From Ophioceras dolichostomum (lineage: Eukaryota > Ascomycota > Sordariomycetes > Magnaporthales > Ophioceraceae), in contig PYST01000048.1 of NCBI GenBank assembly GCA_003049485.1, positions 102,181 through 166,180 of the forward strand: DNA of 64,000 nt. The letters are read 5' to 3'. This document shows positions 1 through 11,804 of the stretch, piece by piece. Below the pieces are notes generated by a model that saw nothing but the letters and a program-made list of their open reading frames with translations, made no database searches and was not told the origin of the DNA. Within the stretch, counting starts at the first letter, position 1. Each line of letters opens with the position of its first letter. Made by a program: the position numbers and the translations under genes.

Positions 1-76
1 CGCATCAACACTTTACCCCTACTCCCCCTCCATGAGACATCGCGGGTCTATCTTCCCGGCACAGGAAAGACTCGTT

Positions 77-724
77 TTATTCAGGACCGTGGCTCTTGGC
101 CACAAAGTAGCGCCCTGCCTTTTGTGGCGCGGCTTGGAACGCATCCCATGGCTCGACTCCCGGGCTGTTCGTCACCGCCGAATGACACCTCCGTGGCCGC
201 CCGCATCGGCCAAATGGCACCTCGCTCGACAGCTCGCCCTGCAGCTGCGCCAGTCCAATGGTTTGCTCTCGGCGGCCGGCAGCCGTCTCATCTCTGATAG
301 CGCTCAGGGGCGCCACTCCTGACGTGTCGACACCCTGAATGTCGCGAACGAAGTGGAGCTGATCGTGTAGCACACGCGTCATCCCGGCCTCTTCCTCCTT
401 AGACTGTGGCAACGGAAGAGCCGACAGACGGAGCAGATGATGTAGCTGACTTGGCGTCACGATGTGGTGTTCCCCACGCTCACTTCCAGGCGATTCAGCG
501 CTAGTGGAGTCGGGGGGCAGTAGGGACCTGACCGACCACGTTGGCCGAGAGAGTATTTGGGAGAAATCGGCCGGCTCTGAACTTAAAGTTGAGTCTGAAG
601 GCAGTGTTGAGGAAAACCGGCGTGAAGCGGCATCACGTGGGAGCGTAGTGGTGATCTCGGCTCCCGACGCCGCCTGGTAGATGCGCCGGCCTGCCTGCTG
701 TAGTTGGCGGCATATACGGGTCAT
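77..724 (-). CDS. GatC-like mitochondrial glutamyl-tRNA(Gln) amidotransferase subunit (Gta3 type)
   Basis: Single-exon gene of 215 residues with an ATG at 724. It probably belongs to the mitochondrial amidotransferase that converts Glu-tRNA(Gln) to Gln-tRNA(Gln). Residues about 90-160 look like the GatC fold: a helix beginning VTPSQLHHLLRLSALPLP, a second helix LHDQLHFVRDIQGVDTSGV and then PLSAIRDET. The C-terminal part (GELSSEVPFG... VEPWDAF... GRYFVAKS) resembles the fungal Gta3 extension. The N-terminus is rich in Arg, Gln and Ala and lacks acidic residues for its first 20 residues, which fits a mitochondrial presequence. It is divergent from SEC17 and shares a 504-bp upstream region with it. 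The family call rests on remembered motif similarity. Confidence 0.72.
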   Translation of the reverse strand: MTRICRQLQQAGRRIYQAASGAEITTTLPRDAASRRFSSTLPSDSTLSSEPADFSQILSRPTWSVRSLLPPDSTSAESPGSERGEHHIVTPSQLHHLLRLSALPLPQSKEEEAGMTRVLHDQLHFVRDIQGVDTSGVAPLSAIRDETAAGRREQTIGLAQLQGELSSEVPFGRCGRPRRCHSAVTNSPGVEPWDAFQAAPQKAGRYFVAKSHGPE

Positions 725-1228
725 GGCGAAATAAAAGCCAAAGGCATAACGGTTTGGAGCGCCCTAGTGTACTTGGCAGCCCTGAGTAGCAACCCTGCGA
801 CCAGCAAGCCCCAAACCGGCCAAGAACGAGCGACGGAAATCAGGGCTGGGAAAATTCTGATATCTCGAAAATGCTTGCCCAAGGCTGCTGTCAGTTGTGA
901 ACTCGCAGGCCAAGGACTTCGGTGGCCATACGATGACATAATCTCTGGCCCGAGCTGAATGTTCCAATCGAGCTTAGGGGCGGTGAATTTTATGCGTTTC
1001 AAATAAGAATTGAAGGTTGGGCAGTGCCCCTCTCAGTTCTGACGCAACGTGGAGCTACTCGACCGCCAACAAGAACAAGAGAGCGAGCTACCGCAAAAAA
1101 CCACATTCAAATCCTCCCTCAGCAACTCATATTCTCTCACCGCGACATCGTTCCTTTTACTAGACCTACAGATACCCTTCTAGCCTTCCCCTCCAACACT
1201 CCTGCCGCGAAGACGATCCCGAAGAAAC
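725..1228. promoter_or_regulatory. Shared divergent upstream region of the GatC-like gene and SEC17
   Basis: This 504-bp gap separates two divergently transcribed genes, so it must hold both promoters. It has no convincing reading frame. The SEC17-proximal half is rich in A and C and pyrimidine tracts, as is usual for fungal leaders. No specific factor site could be assigned. Confidence 0.5.
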
Positions 1229-2413
1229 ATGGCTGAGGATCCCCGTGCTCTCCTCCAGAAGGTGGGCCCGCGCCTGCACCCCGCATCGCCGCCCCCTTTG
1301 CGCCGTTGCTAATCGAAGATCCCCTTCCAGGCAGACAAAGCGCTCGCCGCAGCCTCTGGTGGCTTTAGCTTCTTCGGCAGCCGGGAGGACAAATTTCAGA
1401 ATGCCGCGGATCTCTACCTTCAGGCCGCCAATGCCTTCAAGATGCAGAGGGCGGGTGAGTTGCTCGCGCTGGTCTGCCACGGGCCACGCGTTCTCAGTCT
1501 CGGATTCATCTCCGCCGGCATCTATCTGCTGACACGAGGGCTACAACGACAGATTTGGAGGCCGGCCAGACGTTCGAGAAAGCCGCCCAGGTGCAAACGA
1601 GTAAGCTGAACGAGCTTGACGATGCCGCGAACACCCACGTCGATGCCTTCAAAGCCTATCGAAAGGTCAGCCCAGAAGACGCCGCGCGATGTATTGAACT
1701 TGCCATCGCCCAATACTGCAGGAAGGGCAACTTTCGCCGGGCCGCCTCGTATAAGGAACAGGTCGGCGAGCTCTTCGAGATCGATGTCGAGGACCTGAAG
1801 CGGGCCATGGCCAGCTACGAGGCCGCGGCGGGTTGGTATGAAGGCGACGGAGCTGCTGTGTACGTCATATCCGTCTCGCACAGACAACTCCGATATACCT
1901 GAGCAGTCGGGCCGGCGTGATCCTGGCCCCAATCATCTCATCGTCTCATCGCTTCCGTACTGGTTGGCTGACCGAGGTTGCGCATGTGTCGAGGACAGTC
2001 TCGCGAATAAGCTGTGGCTCAAGGTCGCGGACATCGCGGCTGTGGACAAAGACTACTTCAAGGCCATCGGCGCCTACGAGAAGGTGGCCGAGGCGTCTAT
2101 TAGTAACAATCTGATGAAGTACTCGGTCAAGGAGTATTTCTTCAAGGCCGGGCTCTGCCATCTTGCCACCGGGGATCTCATCTCCGCGAGGAGGGCGTTG
2201 GGGAAGTATGTCGAGATGGACCCAACGTTCCAGAGTACGCGCGAGTACAAGCTCTTGGCCGATATCTGTGAGGCCGTCGAGGGCCAAGATCGCCAGAAGT
2301 TCGAGGACGACCTCGTGGCCTTCGACAAGTTGACCAAGCTGGACAAGTGGAAGACCACGGTATTGCTCAGGATCAAGGAGCAGATCGAGGAAGCCGACAA
2401 CCAGTTTGCTTGA
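1229..2413 (+). CDS. SEC17: Alpha-SNAP, vesicular-fusion protein Sec17
   Basis: Cytosolic adaptor that loads the ATPase NSF/Sec18 onto cis-SNARE complexes for disassembly after membrane fusion. Exons are 1229-1261, 1331-1454, 1553-1859 and 1999-2413. Joined, they give 292 residues, the same length as yeast Sec17. The start MAEDPRALLQKADKALAA matches the family and is followed by GGFSFFGSREDKFQNAADLY, the membrane-proximal loop region. TPR-like helices follow (KAYRKVSPEDAARC, YEKVAEASISNNLMKYSVKE). The C-terminus LDKWKTTVLLRIKEQIEEAD is the conserved region that stimulates NSF. All three introns are GT..AG and 69-139 bp long. RRP12 follows on the same strand after 689 bp. Confidence 0.95.
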
Positions 2414-3102
2414 AGGATTTCTACTTGCTCTCTGTATTCTCGGCTCCCTTTCATCTTCTTTCAACTGTGTCTTCTTCTTCCACTGCTTTTTCGGACTTCT
2501 TCCGCATCTCGACATCTCGCGCCTCCAGTGGCGTTCTTTCAGTCCTTGTTGCCAGACACAGCACCTGATTCCCAAGAGCTCTTAGGTGAATCGCTATGTG
2601 GCCTGTGTCGGATCTCGCGCATATAGCCTGCTTCCCTCTGTTCTCCCTTCCCTGTTTATTGGCCGTGGACCACCACGCGACCTGAATAGACTTCGGGCAT
2701 GGACACGTGCCCACTCTGAGTTACCTGCATCAAACATATTCGTTACCACAAGCCTCCACATGCTATGAAGTATCGCAATATTTGCCAAGAGAGGATTCGG
2801 CGGACTGTGTCGGTAGGCATCCGACCTACTTGGTAGACCATGCTGAACGAGGAGCCCGGTTCAGAACTCGGTCCACGCCCCACTTTCCCCGGACCCTGAG
2901 CTGGGAGAGCTGGAGCTGAGCTACCAGCCGGAAGCGGGGCATTATCGATAAGCGTTCTTGCCCACTGGAACTTTTTTCACCTTTGATTTTTTCTTTTCCC
3001 ACTGCCACCTCAGCGATTCTGCCCCTCCCTTCCGTTATGATCGTGCCCCATGCAGCGATGAAAAGTTAACACTCGACAGTTCTGCGTCGAACAACTACAA
3101 AT
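2414..3102. other. Intergenic region, SEC17 3' end and RRP12 promoter
   Basis: No supported gene lies here. The first part is T- and C-rich, as expected for a 3' UTR. The part before 3103 contains a T-rich tract (2971-2999) of the kind common near fungal transcription starts. No repeat or RNA gene was recognised. Confidence 0.5.
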
Positions 3103-6100
3103 ATGGCGACCGCATCCTTCTCGGACAAACTGGACAAGATCCGCGACCCTAACTTGGAAAGTCAGCGACAGGTATGTCTCCATATCACGCCAAAGATCTC
3201 CATGGTCCAGATTGGAATAGTTTGGCAATATGGCATGCAGATTGAGTTGGCTCCCATCACTGACCGAACATGATCCGTTGCTGTAGACTCGGGTCGTCCT
3301 CATAGCCATCGACGAGACACTTAAGGAGCAAGGTACCGAGCCAACACCCGCCGGATATTTTGCCGTCCTCCTGAGCCTCCTTGGGCGGGCATCGACTGGA
3401 GAGGCTATCCAGGAGGAGAGAGCGATTCCTCTCGTCTACCTCCTCGATCTCATCGCCCCTTTCGTGCCGCAACCCCTACTGCGCGCCAAATTCACGCCGA
3501 TATTTACACATCTCGCATTGGCGCTCGGCCGAAATGACGCCCCCGCCCCTCTACTCCGCCCTTCCATCGGCTGCCTGGAAACTCTGCTGCTTGCTCAGGA
3601 CTCGGCATCATGGGGCCTCACAGCCGTCCAGATTGGGCCCCGTCGAGCCGTTGCTGGGTTGCTGAACTTGGCGCTAGACCACCGCCCGAAGATCCGGAAG
3701 CGCGCCCAAGACGCCCTGAGACAAATCCTCAGGCATCCCCCGCCAAGCCCATCTTTGGACCATCCGGCGGCGGATATGTGCGCCGAAACGGCCATGAAGA
3801 GTTTGGCGCAAAAGGCCGCGCTGTCGGCAGGCAGGAAAGGTGCAAGCCAGGGGAGCCATGATCCCGAAATGATCCATGCCCTCCAGCTTATCCGCACAGT
3901 GGCCTCGGCAAGCGGTGGGTGGCCGAGCAAGAAGATTGAGCCACTGTGTGAGCTTCTCTTGGGAATCGCCCGGACCGGCAACTCGCATCTTACAATGTCG
4001 GTGTTCGAGGTCTTCGAGATGATGTTCGAGGGCATGGCTGAGGATGTCGCACGGTCCAAGATGCCGCGCCTGCTGGACATCATATCCGAACTGCACCCTG
4101 CTGCCAATGACACGCAGCTGCTTCCACCCTGGATCGCCATCCTGTCAAGGGCATACGACGTCTCCGCCCAGATGGAGCCGATGGAAACATTCCAGGGGCT
4201 TCCTGAAGTGTTTGCTTCTATTGCAGAGTACATGGACTCGCCATCGGAGAACATTCGGATTTCGGCCTCGGAGTGTTTGGTGTCGTTCCTTGCAAACTGC
4301 GTGCCGGCCGAGGTGCTGTTGGAGCCGTCGATTTTCGACGAGAAGGTGCTTGAGAGGCTGGTTGAGACGGTCCAAGGCCTCCTCAGCGTGAAGTACCAGG
4401 CAGCCTGGCCACAGACATTCAATATCCTGGGGGCCATGTTTGATGCCCTGAGGTGGAGGTCAGATCCCATACTCGCCGACGCCGTCAGGATTGTCGGGGG
4501 GGTGCGGGGGGACCCATCCTTCTCTGGGAAGAAGGAGGCGGACGAGCTTCTGGGCAAGGCCATCCGGGCGATGGGTCCAGCAGCCGTCCTAGCTGTACTG
4601 CCGCTGAACCTCGTGCAGCCGGCTGACGGGCAACCAGGGCGTGTCTGGTTACTGCCGCTCCTCCGCGACTACACGGCCAATACCAACCTCTCGCACTTTA
4701 GGACGGAATTCTTGCCCTTATCAGAGATCATGTTCCAGCGGGTCCTCGACAACGGCAATGCCGAGAAGACCACGACGGTCAAGATCTACGAAACTGTCGT
4801 TCAGCAGATTTGGTCAATCCTGCCAGGCTATTGCGATCTCCCCCTGGATTTGACCGAATCTTTCGACGAATCTTTCGCCGAGCAGCTCGCCAACCTGCTT
4901 TATCAGCAGGTCGACCTGCGGCTGGATATCTGCCGGGCCCTCCGATCTCTCGTTGAGTCGAACCAGGCCATCGCGTCGACAGAAGATGGGGACGACGACA
5001 TGGTACTGCAGAGCCGAGTCTCAAAGCAGCAAGCTGCTCAGAACCTTGAATTCCTGGGCACTTTTGCGAGCAAGCTTCTGGCCGTCCTATTCAACGTTTA
5101 CAGCCAGACGCTTCCTCAATCTCGTGGCCCGATCTTGCAGACTGTCAACGCATTCTTGAGCATCACGCCGCCAGCGGAGCTGGGTGAGACCTTTGACCGA
5201 CTCTGCCAGATGCTGGCCTCGGCGCTTGACGAGGGCGCGGCCGCGTCGCAACAGCCGGGCGCCAAGACCTCGAAGGCTAACGGCCAACTGCCCTCGACAT
5301 CACACATTTTCATGGACCTCGTCGTCACCATGTCCATATACCTTCCTAGGGAAAGCTTTGCAGCCCTGTTTACCATCGCCTCCGTGGTCATTTTCAAGGA
5401 GGATGATCCGCAGTTGCAAAAGAAGGCCTACAAGCTCATCCCACGCCTGGCGGAGTCATCGACTGGAAAGGCCGCACTGGCTGATCGCCATCAGGAACTG
5501 CAGACGCTCATCTTGACGAGTGCAGACAAGGCGTCAGCCCCTGCTAGGCGGGAGCGCCTCGCAGCCATCGCCGCCCTCCTCCCCTCCATTCCAGCCAGTT
5601 CGCTACATTTCATCCCCTCGGTTGTGCCGGAGGTCATCGTTGCGTGCAAGGAACATAATGAGCGGGCGAGGAACGCGGCATTCGACCTGCTCGTCCTCAT
5701 GGGCCACCGAATGTTATCCGAGAAGGGCGTCTTGATCGACAACAGCAAGGTACCCCATATGGGAGAGGATGCCCCCGCGGTCACCGCAAGTATCGAGGAG
5801 TTCTTCACAATTCTCGGCGCTGGACTCGCCAGCCACGCACCCTATGTCATGTCGGCATCGGTCACCGCTATCACCCGGGTGCTTTTTGAGTTTCACGACT
5901 TAGTCACATCTGAGACGCTAGAGGACATCGTCAACACGGTGGAGCTCTTCTTGACATCCAACAACAGGGAACTGGTGAAGAGCATTATGGGCTTCATCAA
6001 GGTATGCGTCACGGGTCTTCCAGTAGCAATGATGGCGCCTCGCCTCGCGTCGCTTGTTCCTGGCATCATGGCCGCCAGCCATGAGCACAAAGGCCATTTC

Positions 6101-6994
6101 CGGTCAAGGGTTAAGCATATACTCGAACGAATGGTCCGGCGGTTTGGGTTCGAGGCTGTCAACAAGCACTGCCCAGAAGAGGACCGGAAATTGATCAACA
6201 GCATACGCAAGTCCAAGGAGCGCAGCAAGAAGAAGAAGGAAGCAGCGAGGGATGACGACGGCGAGGCAGACGAGGACCGAGATCACCGGGCTCGCCGCCG
6301 GAACCAGTTCGAGAGCGAGTATGACCATGCGCTGTTCGACAGCGACGACACCCAATCCGGAGACTCCGACGGTTCGGATGACGAGCCATCGGCTGGGCTC
6401 GCCGGGAAGGGCCGTCACAAAGGCGGCAAGACGTACATCGTTGAGGACGAGGATGAACCGCTAGATCTCCTCGGCCGTGGTGCTCTCGCTAAGATCTCGT
6501 CGTCAAAGCCGACGCGTGTTCGCCAGACAACGAAGTCAAAGGCAAAGGTGAACGAGGATGGAAAGCTCGTCCTAGGACAGGACGAGGACGAGGACGGCGA
6601 GGGCAAGATGGAGTTCGAAGTCGCGGCTGAGGCCGAGTTGGAAGGAGGCGGAGTAGGAGCCTATGTCGCGGCATTGAAGGGCCGAGATGTTCCCAAGAAG
6701 GGCTTGCGGGGGAAGCTTAAGTGGTCCAACAAACGAAGCCAAGACGACGATGACAATGATGATGACGACGGTGACGAGGTAATGGGGACCCCTGCTGCCT
6801 CTGCTATCCCCTCCCAAGCCAAAAACATGAGCTTCAGTCGTTCAGGAGGAGGTCGTGCCGGCCGCAGAGGAGCAGGCCACAAATTCGGCAAAGGGAGTAT
6901 ATCGGCAGGGCGGCGGGGTTTGGGAGAAGGTAGACGGCGAGGATCGGCCGTCCAAGTTGGGGTGGGCAAGTCACCGAGAAAGGCCAAGAGGTAG
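3103..6994 (+). CDS. RRP12: Ribosomal RNA processing protein Rrp12 (NUC173 family)
   Basis: HEAT-repeat protein needed for maturation and export of pre-40S and pre-60S particles. Exons 3103-3171 and 3287-6994 give 1258 residues. The start (MATASFSDKLDKIRDPNLES) and the phase-0 intron 3172-3286 restore the usual N-terminus. Helical repeats fill the first ~1000 residues, with the NUC173-like segment in the middle third (around LLPLLRDYTANTNLSHF). The tail is acidic and then basic: runs of DEDED and DDDDNDDDD precede RGG/RRG-rich sequence and a Lys/Arg end, consistent with a nucleolar localisation signal. It is convergent with VTI1, with only 296 bp between the two stop codons. A long open frame on the opposite strand (3595-4563) is a shadow of this gene. 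Confidence 0.93.
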
Positions 6995-7290
6995 CTGGTA
7001 CGTATCCCGACCAGCGCCCGCCCTTTGATGAGTTTCACAGGTCGAATGCATGATGCAGGGCAGCGTCGATTATACCCTACGATAGAACGCACACGAAATA
7101 GAATACATACGCCGTCATACGAGTGTAATCAGTGAGGCTTAGGTATAGCGCCGGAAGTGAATAAGCTGCGGATACCAAGTACATACATGTAACACCAGAC
7201 GATAACGGGACAAGCAAGACAAAATGCCAACCGGCCAAACTAAGCAGGCAACCCCAGACTCCGTCTTCACAAGGGACAATCCCGCCCTGT

Positions 7291-8161
7291 TCACCTGAAC
7301 CTGCTGAAGATGACGGCGAGGATGAGCAAAACTAGGATAGTGATGATAGCGATGGTAATTACCCGATTCGTAGCCATCCTAAAAGCGCAGTAGCGTCAGT
7401 GACAAATAACTCACGACGAGGGTCCAGGGGTATGCGGAGTTGGAATTTTGGGGGTACAGTACCTACGGGCCATGCCCCTCAGAGTCTTGACACTCCGATC
7501 GACATAGGTCTCACTTTGTACCAGCACATCAGAGGTGTGCTGAATCTGGGCTCTCTGATGGGCGAGGTCGCGCAGGGTGCCAGCGCCGATCGCTTCGGTC
7601 TCGAGGGCAAGGGCGTGGCTGTCCTTGAGACGGCGGGAGCTCCGGTCCAGCCGGTCGGTGCCAGCAAGCAGCTGCTCCCGCTGCTCCAGCTGGGCATCCG
7701 TCGCCGGGTTGTCGGAATATCGATTGCCGAAGAGGGCAGAACGGTCGTCCGCCAGAGACCGCAGCTTCCGCTTGTAGCCGTCGACGTCTGTCTCGTAGTT
7801 CCGAAACCGCTGGTTCACGCTTGCGCGAGTCGACGATGGGATGTTCTTCTGCTTCTCCAGCCGCATTTGGCCCAGCTGGATTCGTTCGGGACAGTCATGT
7901 TAGTGCGCAGTGACCAGGGAGAAGCGCAGGCGTGCAGGTAAGCAGGCACGCAGGCACGGAAGCAGGCAGCGGACTAACCAGCTCGTCCGCCTCCTCGAGA
8001 GCACGCTCGGCTTGGCTTATTGCGGCTTTGCGAGGCTCTCCGGTCAACTCCGGAATCTGGTCCAACTTCTGAGAAAGGTCGGCCTGGACGAGCTTCAACT
8101 CGGCCTCGTAGCTGCTGAACAGCTCCGAGCCCGCATCGGTATCGAGGGGGTTGCTGGCCAT
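7291..8161 (-). CDS. VTI1: Vti1 Qb-SNARE
   Basis: SNARE for fusion with Golgi, endosome and vacuole membranes. Exons, read on the minus strand, are 8161-7979, 7875-7463 and 7378-7291, giving 227 residues (yeast Vti1 has 217). The start MASNPLDTDAGSELFSSYEA was preferred to non-ATG codons upstream. An N-terminal three-helix domain (LKLVQADLSQKLDQIPEL) leads to the SNARE motif (ETEAIGAGTLRDLAHQRAQI). The Gln in AHQR is the likely zero-layer residue. The last small exon encodes the C-terminal anchor VITIAIITILVLLILAVIF followed by SRFR. Introns are 103 and 84 bp, with clean GT..AG ends. Confidence 0.94.
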
Positions 8162-9641
8162 GGTGGCGATGGGTATGGACAACGCGGAAGAAGCGGATAT
8201 GGAAACGGATGTCGGCAGTGTGACGATCGAGAGTCACACCTTCAGGCGGTGGTGGTCGAAGGGGAGAGACGGGCCCTTTAGTCGTAATTCGTAGTCGATA
8301 GCAAACGTTCGTGCAAGCGCTCGAGTGTTGAAATCGGAGGATAAACGACGAAAAAATTGATGATCACTGAGGAGAACCGAGCAGGAAGTACATACGCAGA
8401 AGATGGGGTCACGGATGGTGGTCACCAATCTGTCGCACTGGACAATGGCACAGACACCTTGATTCGCAAGCCCCTGCGCCAAGCAAAACACGTCACATGA
8501 CAGTGCTTGCCACATCTAATCACGTGCTCCGGCACGGGCGGACCAGCCAAACCACGAAGTACTTATTCGTGATTCGTGCGTCGCGAGAATTTTTGCTTTC
8601 TTCTTTTCTCTCTCAAAGTTGATTTCCCCGGATTAGCAGAATTATAGGCCCGCGGTTTCCTACACAGCAATGGACCTCGGGTTGTATTAGCCGGGTAGAT
8701 TAAGACTGATCATTTTCAGGACGGTGCTTTCAAGAATTGGATACTTGCGGTAGTCTCTTCGACGAACCCTTGAGTATGCGATCCCGTTGAGCTTCGACAA
8801 CCACCTCCCTCGACCACCCCTTGCCCTTTTCCCCCCCTTGACCCTTCCCAGATGCCCAACTCTATCCGACCTAGTTGATTATCCTTCTCCCTATGGAGGT
8901 CAGTAGCAAAAATGGAGGAAAAGTACAGAGGGACGCTGGTCTGACTGTGACCAACACTACCTCACAAGTGAAACAACGCCTCCCCAGTACTTAACAAAGG
9001 AACTCACCTTGAGTGCGAAAGACGTATTGTAGCGGGATCAGCGAGGGTATGGCCTGACAGGATGCAGTAGACGGGAGTTACAGCACCGCAAACATATCGT
9101 GTACGGATTCTGGCTCCCACCCTACCAGTTGTGGAGGTGCAACTATGGACTGCTTGGCGACACGGAGGCGAGGAAGTCGCTTTCCATCTGCGTGTCTGGT
9201 GTGTTCGGGAATTTGAGTGCAGCACCAACCAACGTAAAACCACGGCCTGGAACTGAAGAGTCAATGCGCAGAAGACCATGCAAGGGCATGCATCATCTAC
9301 CTCCAGCCAACCAACCATTGATCACTGGCAGTTTCACCTCGCCTACCTCTCGCGCGACTTGGGAAGGTTGTGTTTGAGTGTCTTGTTTTGAGTGTGTCTT
9401 TCGTAACCAAGACGTTCAGGACCTATCTCCATACCTAGGTATTCGCAAGGCTCTCAATATTTTAAGCACGCTATTGTGAGACACAGCAGAATTGAACCCA
9501 TCTGTTCTTGATTCTCGAGGTGTGGTGTTTGCCTTACCATTATCCATCCTCATTTAGCTGGTAACCTGTAGGAACCTAACAGGCCACCTAGCTTACCAGA
9601 GCGACCAAGTTATTTCACTCTCAACTGCTCATCTCCTAGCA
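8162..9641. promoter_or_regulatory. 1.48-kb divergent intergenic region between VTI1 and the FAD oxidase-like gene
   Basis: This stretch holds the promoters of two divergent genes. The short open frames (for example 9004-9318 on minus and 9099-9377 on plus) overlap each other, have no recognisable domain and are not believed. There are C-rich and T-rich tracts near 8800-8850 and 8590-8620. No repeat, tRNA or mobile element was recognised. Confidence 0.45.
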
Positions 9642-11442
9642 ATGTCGAGTCAACAAAGGTAAGTTGAATGGTTCGGGTTTCCAGGCCACTACGACACTCA
9701 TAATGTGAATGTTGGGCATGCTTCCCTTGCTAACGTCCCTTCAGGATGAAAGTGGCCATCGTCGGGAGCGGCTCGGCTGGTATTGCTGCGCTCTGGGCCT
9801 TGAAGGGAACCGGCCATGATGTCTTTCTCTACGAAGCGGCCGGCCGTCTTGGCGGCCACACCAATACGGTTCCCTGGAAGTCCGGGAAGGATACCACGAT
9901 GGTGGACACCGGGTTCATTGTCATGAACGCGGCGACGTACCGTCCGTCCTCTTTCCCCTATCCTGGCAGAGAAGCAGACGGCCCCAACGAGCCCCTAACC
10001 CTTAAGGGCCTGCCGACCGAGGTGCTGACCGAAAGTCTCCACAGCCAACTTCATCAGCTTCCTCAAGGAGATTGGAGTTCCATTTGTCCCTACGCTGATG
10101 ACTTTCGGTGTGTCACGGGACCATGGCCTTTTCGAATGGGCTGGAACGAGCATTGGAGCCGTCTTCTGCCAAATGCGGAACCTCTTCTCTCCTCGCATGT
10201 GGCGGATGATCTTCGACATTGTTCGATTCAACCAGTTTGCGCTTGACCTCTTGCGAGAGGACATGTCCCGACGTGGGGCTTCCTCCTCTTTCGGAACGGA
10301 GGAGTCCGTCGGCAGCTATCTCGAGCGGGAAGGATACTCTGATGGATTTCGTGACGATTACCTGATCCCAATGACCGCTGCAGTCTGGAGCACAAGCCCG
10401 GACAAGTGCACCTTGGAATTTCCCGCCGTCACACTCGTGAGATTCCTGTAGGCCGATACCCCCGCCTCTTCTCCCCTTAGCCATTTCAAGTCACAATGAT
10501 TCGGTCTCGACCAAGCCTGGCTGACACACCCGAGTGCGAGTTACACACAGTTGGAACCACCATCTTCTGTCCACCGTTGCCAAGCGACCCGACTGGCTCA
10601 CGATACCGGTTGGCTCCAAATCCTACATCGACGCCGTGATCAAGGACTGTTCTCCCAGCCACATATTCCTCAACACGCCGGTCAACTCGCTGTCCAACGA
10701 CCGAGATGGTCGTGTACGCCTCCGACTCGAGAACGGCAGATCGGAATTGTACGACCACGTCATCCTCGCCACTCATGGAGACCAGGCGTACTCTATTATC
10801 AGAGAATCTGCGACAGATGCTGAGGAGGCGATCATGTCCTGCTTCCAAACTTCCCGAAACACGGCGGTTCTGCACTCGGATCTCTCGCTGATGCCCGTCT
10901 TGCGCAAGGCGTGGTCCAGCTGGAACTACCTAACTCTGTCGTCGCCCGAGACTGGCAAGACCAATATCGATCAGGTCTCGCTCACGTACAACATGAACAT
11001 CCTGCAGCACATCCCCCGTTCCACATTCGGCGATGTGTTGGTAACGCTCAACCCTCTGCACGAGCCGGATCCTGCGACCGTCCAAGGCCGCTACGATTAC
11101 GCCCACCCCTTATACACCCCGGCCGCCGTCAGGGCCCAGGGCCGCCTCTCCCGCATTCAGAACACGCGGGGTATCAGCTATGCAGGTGCCTGGACCAAGT
11201 ATGGCTTCCACGAGGACGGATTCAGCAGCGGCTTACGAGTGGCGATGGATCATCTGGGTGCCAAGCTGCCTTTCGAGTTCAGGGACTCGACTCTCAGCCG
11301 AGGGAGGCATCCGATCCTGGGGATTCAGGATTGGCTGCTCAGGGTGGTGGTCCTCGTGATACAGGTATGCCTCATCGATGTTGTCGGTAGGGCAGCACGA
11401 TTGCGGGTGATGAAAACGGGGCCTGTTAAACCCCAGCACTAG
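9642..11442 (+). CDS. FAD-dependent amine-oxidase-like protein
   Basis: Flavoprotein of the NAD(P)/FAD-binding amine oxidase superfamily; the substrate is unknown. Exons 9642-9658, 9745-9941, 10045-10447 and 10551-11442 give 502 residues. After the tiny first exon (MSSQQ) comes the dinucleotide-binding motif VAIVGSGSAGIAALWAL, with the acidic strand end at FLYEAAGRLGGH. The GFIVMNAATYPNF segment, restored by splicing out 9942-10044, and the C-terminal YAGAWTKYGFHEDGFSSGL are typical of the COG2907-like subgroup that often accompanies cyclopropane-fatty-acid synthases in other genomes. The C-terminal 40 residues are hydrophobic (WLLRVVVLVIQVCLIDVVG) and may associate with membrane. No lipid-modifying partner gene is next to it here. 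Confidence 0.82.
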
Positions 11443-11804
11443 TACTCGTACATAGTTAGAAAACCAAAACCGTAGTGCCCTCGAGTTTGTCCAGCCATCT
11501 CCCCAACCGTCCTATCCGCAGGATGAATTGGGGAGGAGTTCGATGGGAGGGAATTGCGGGCTGGTTTCCATGGCATGTCTAAATTCTTAAGTAGTGTGTT
11601 AAGGTCCCCCCACCCCTGAGGCACGCAGGGGCCAGGTATTTTATCGATAAGCCCAGATCAGATATTTGACTGGCGGACGAGCTGATGGAGCACACTTATC
11701 CGCCAGCAAGTTGTCAGGCCATTCATTGAGAGAGTTTCTCGCGTTTGAATTCCAAGCCACCAACGTCAGGTCGAGCTCCATCGGACTACCGACCGAATGC
11801 AAAT
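11443..11804. other. Intergenic region between the FAD oxidase-like gene and COX11
   Basis: A 362-bp stretch with no supported gene. The COX11 reading frame stays open back to an ATG at 11745, so a slightly longer presequence is possible. Nothing else was recognised. Confidence 0.4.

Noticed and set aside
3595..4563. 322-codon minus-strand frame opposite RRP12
   Set aside because: Antisense shadow of a long GC-rich exon.
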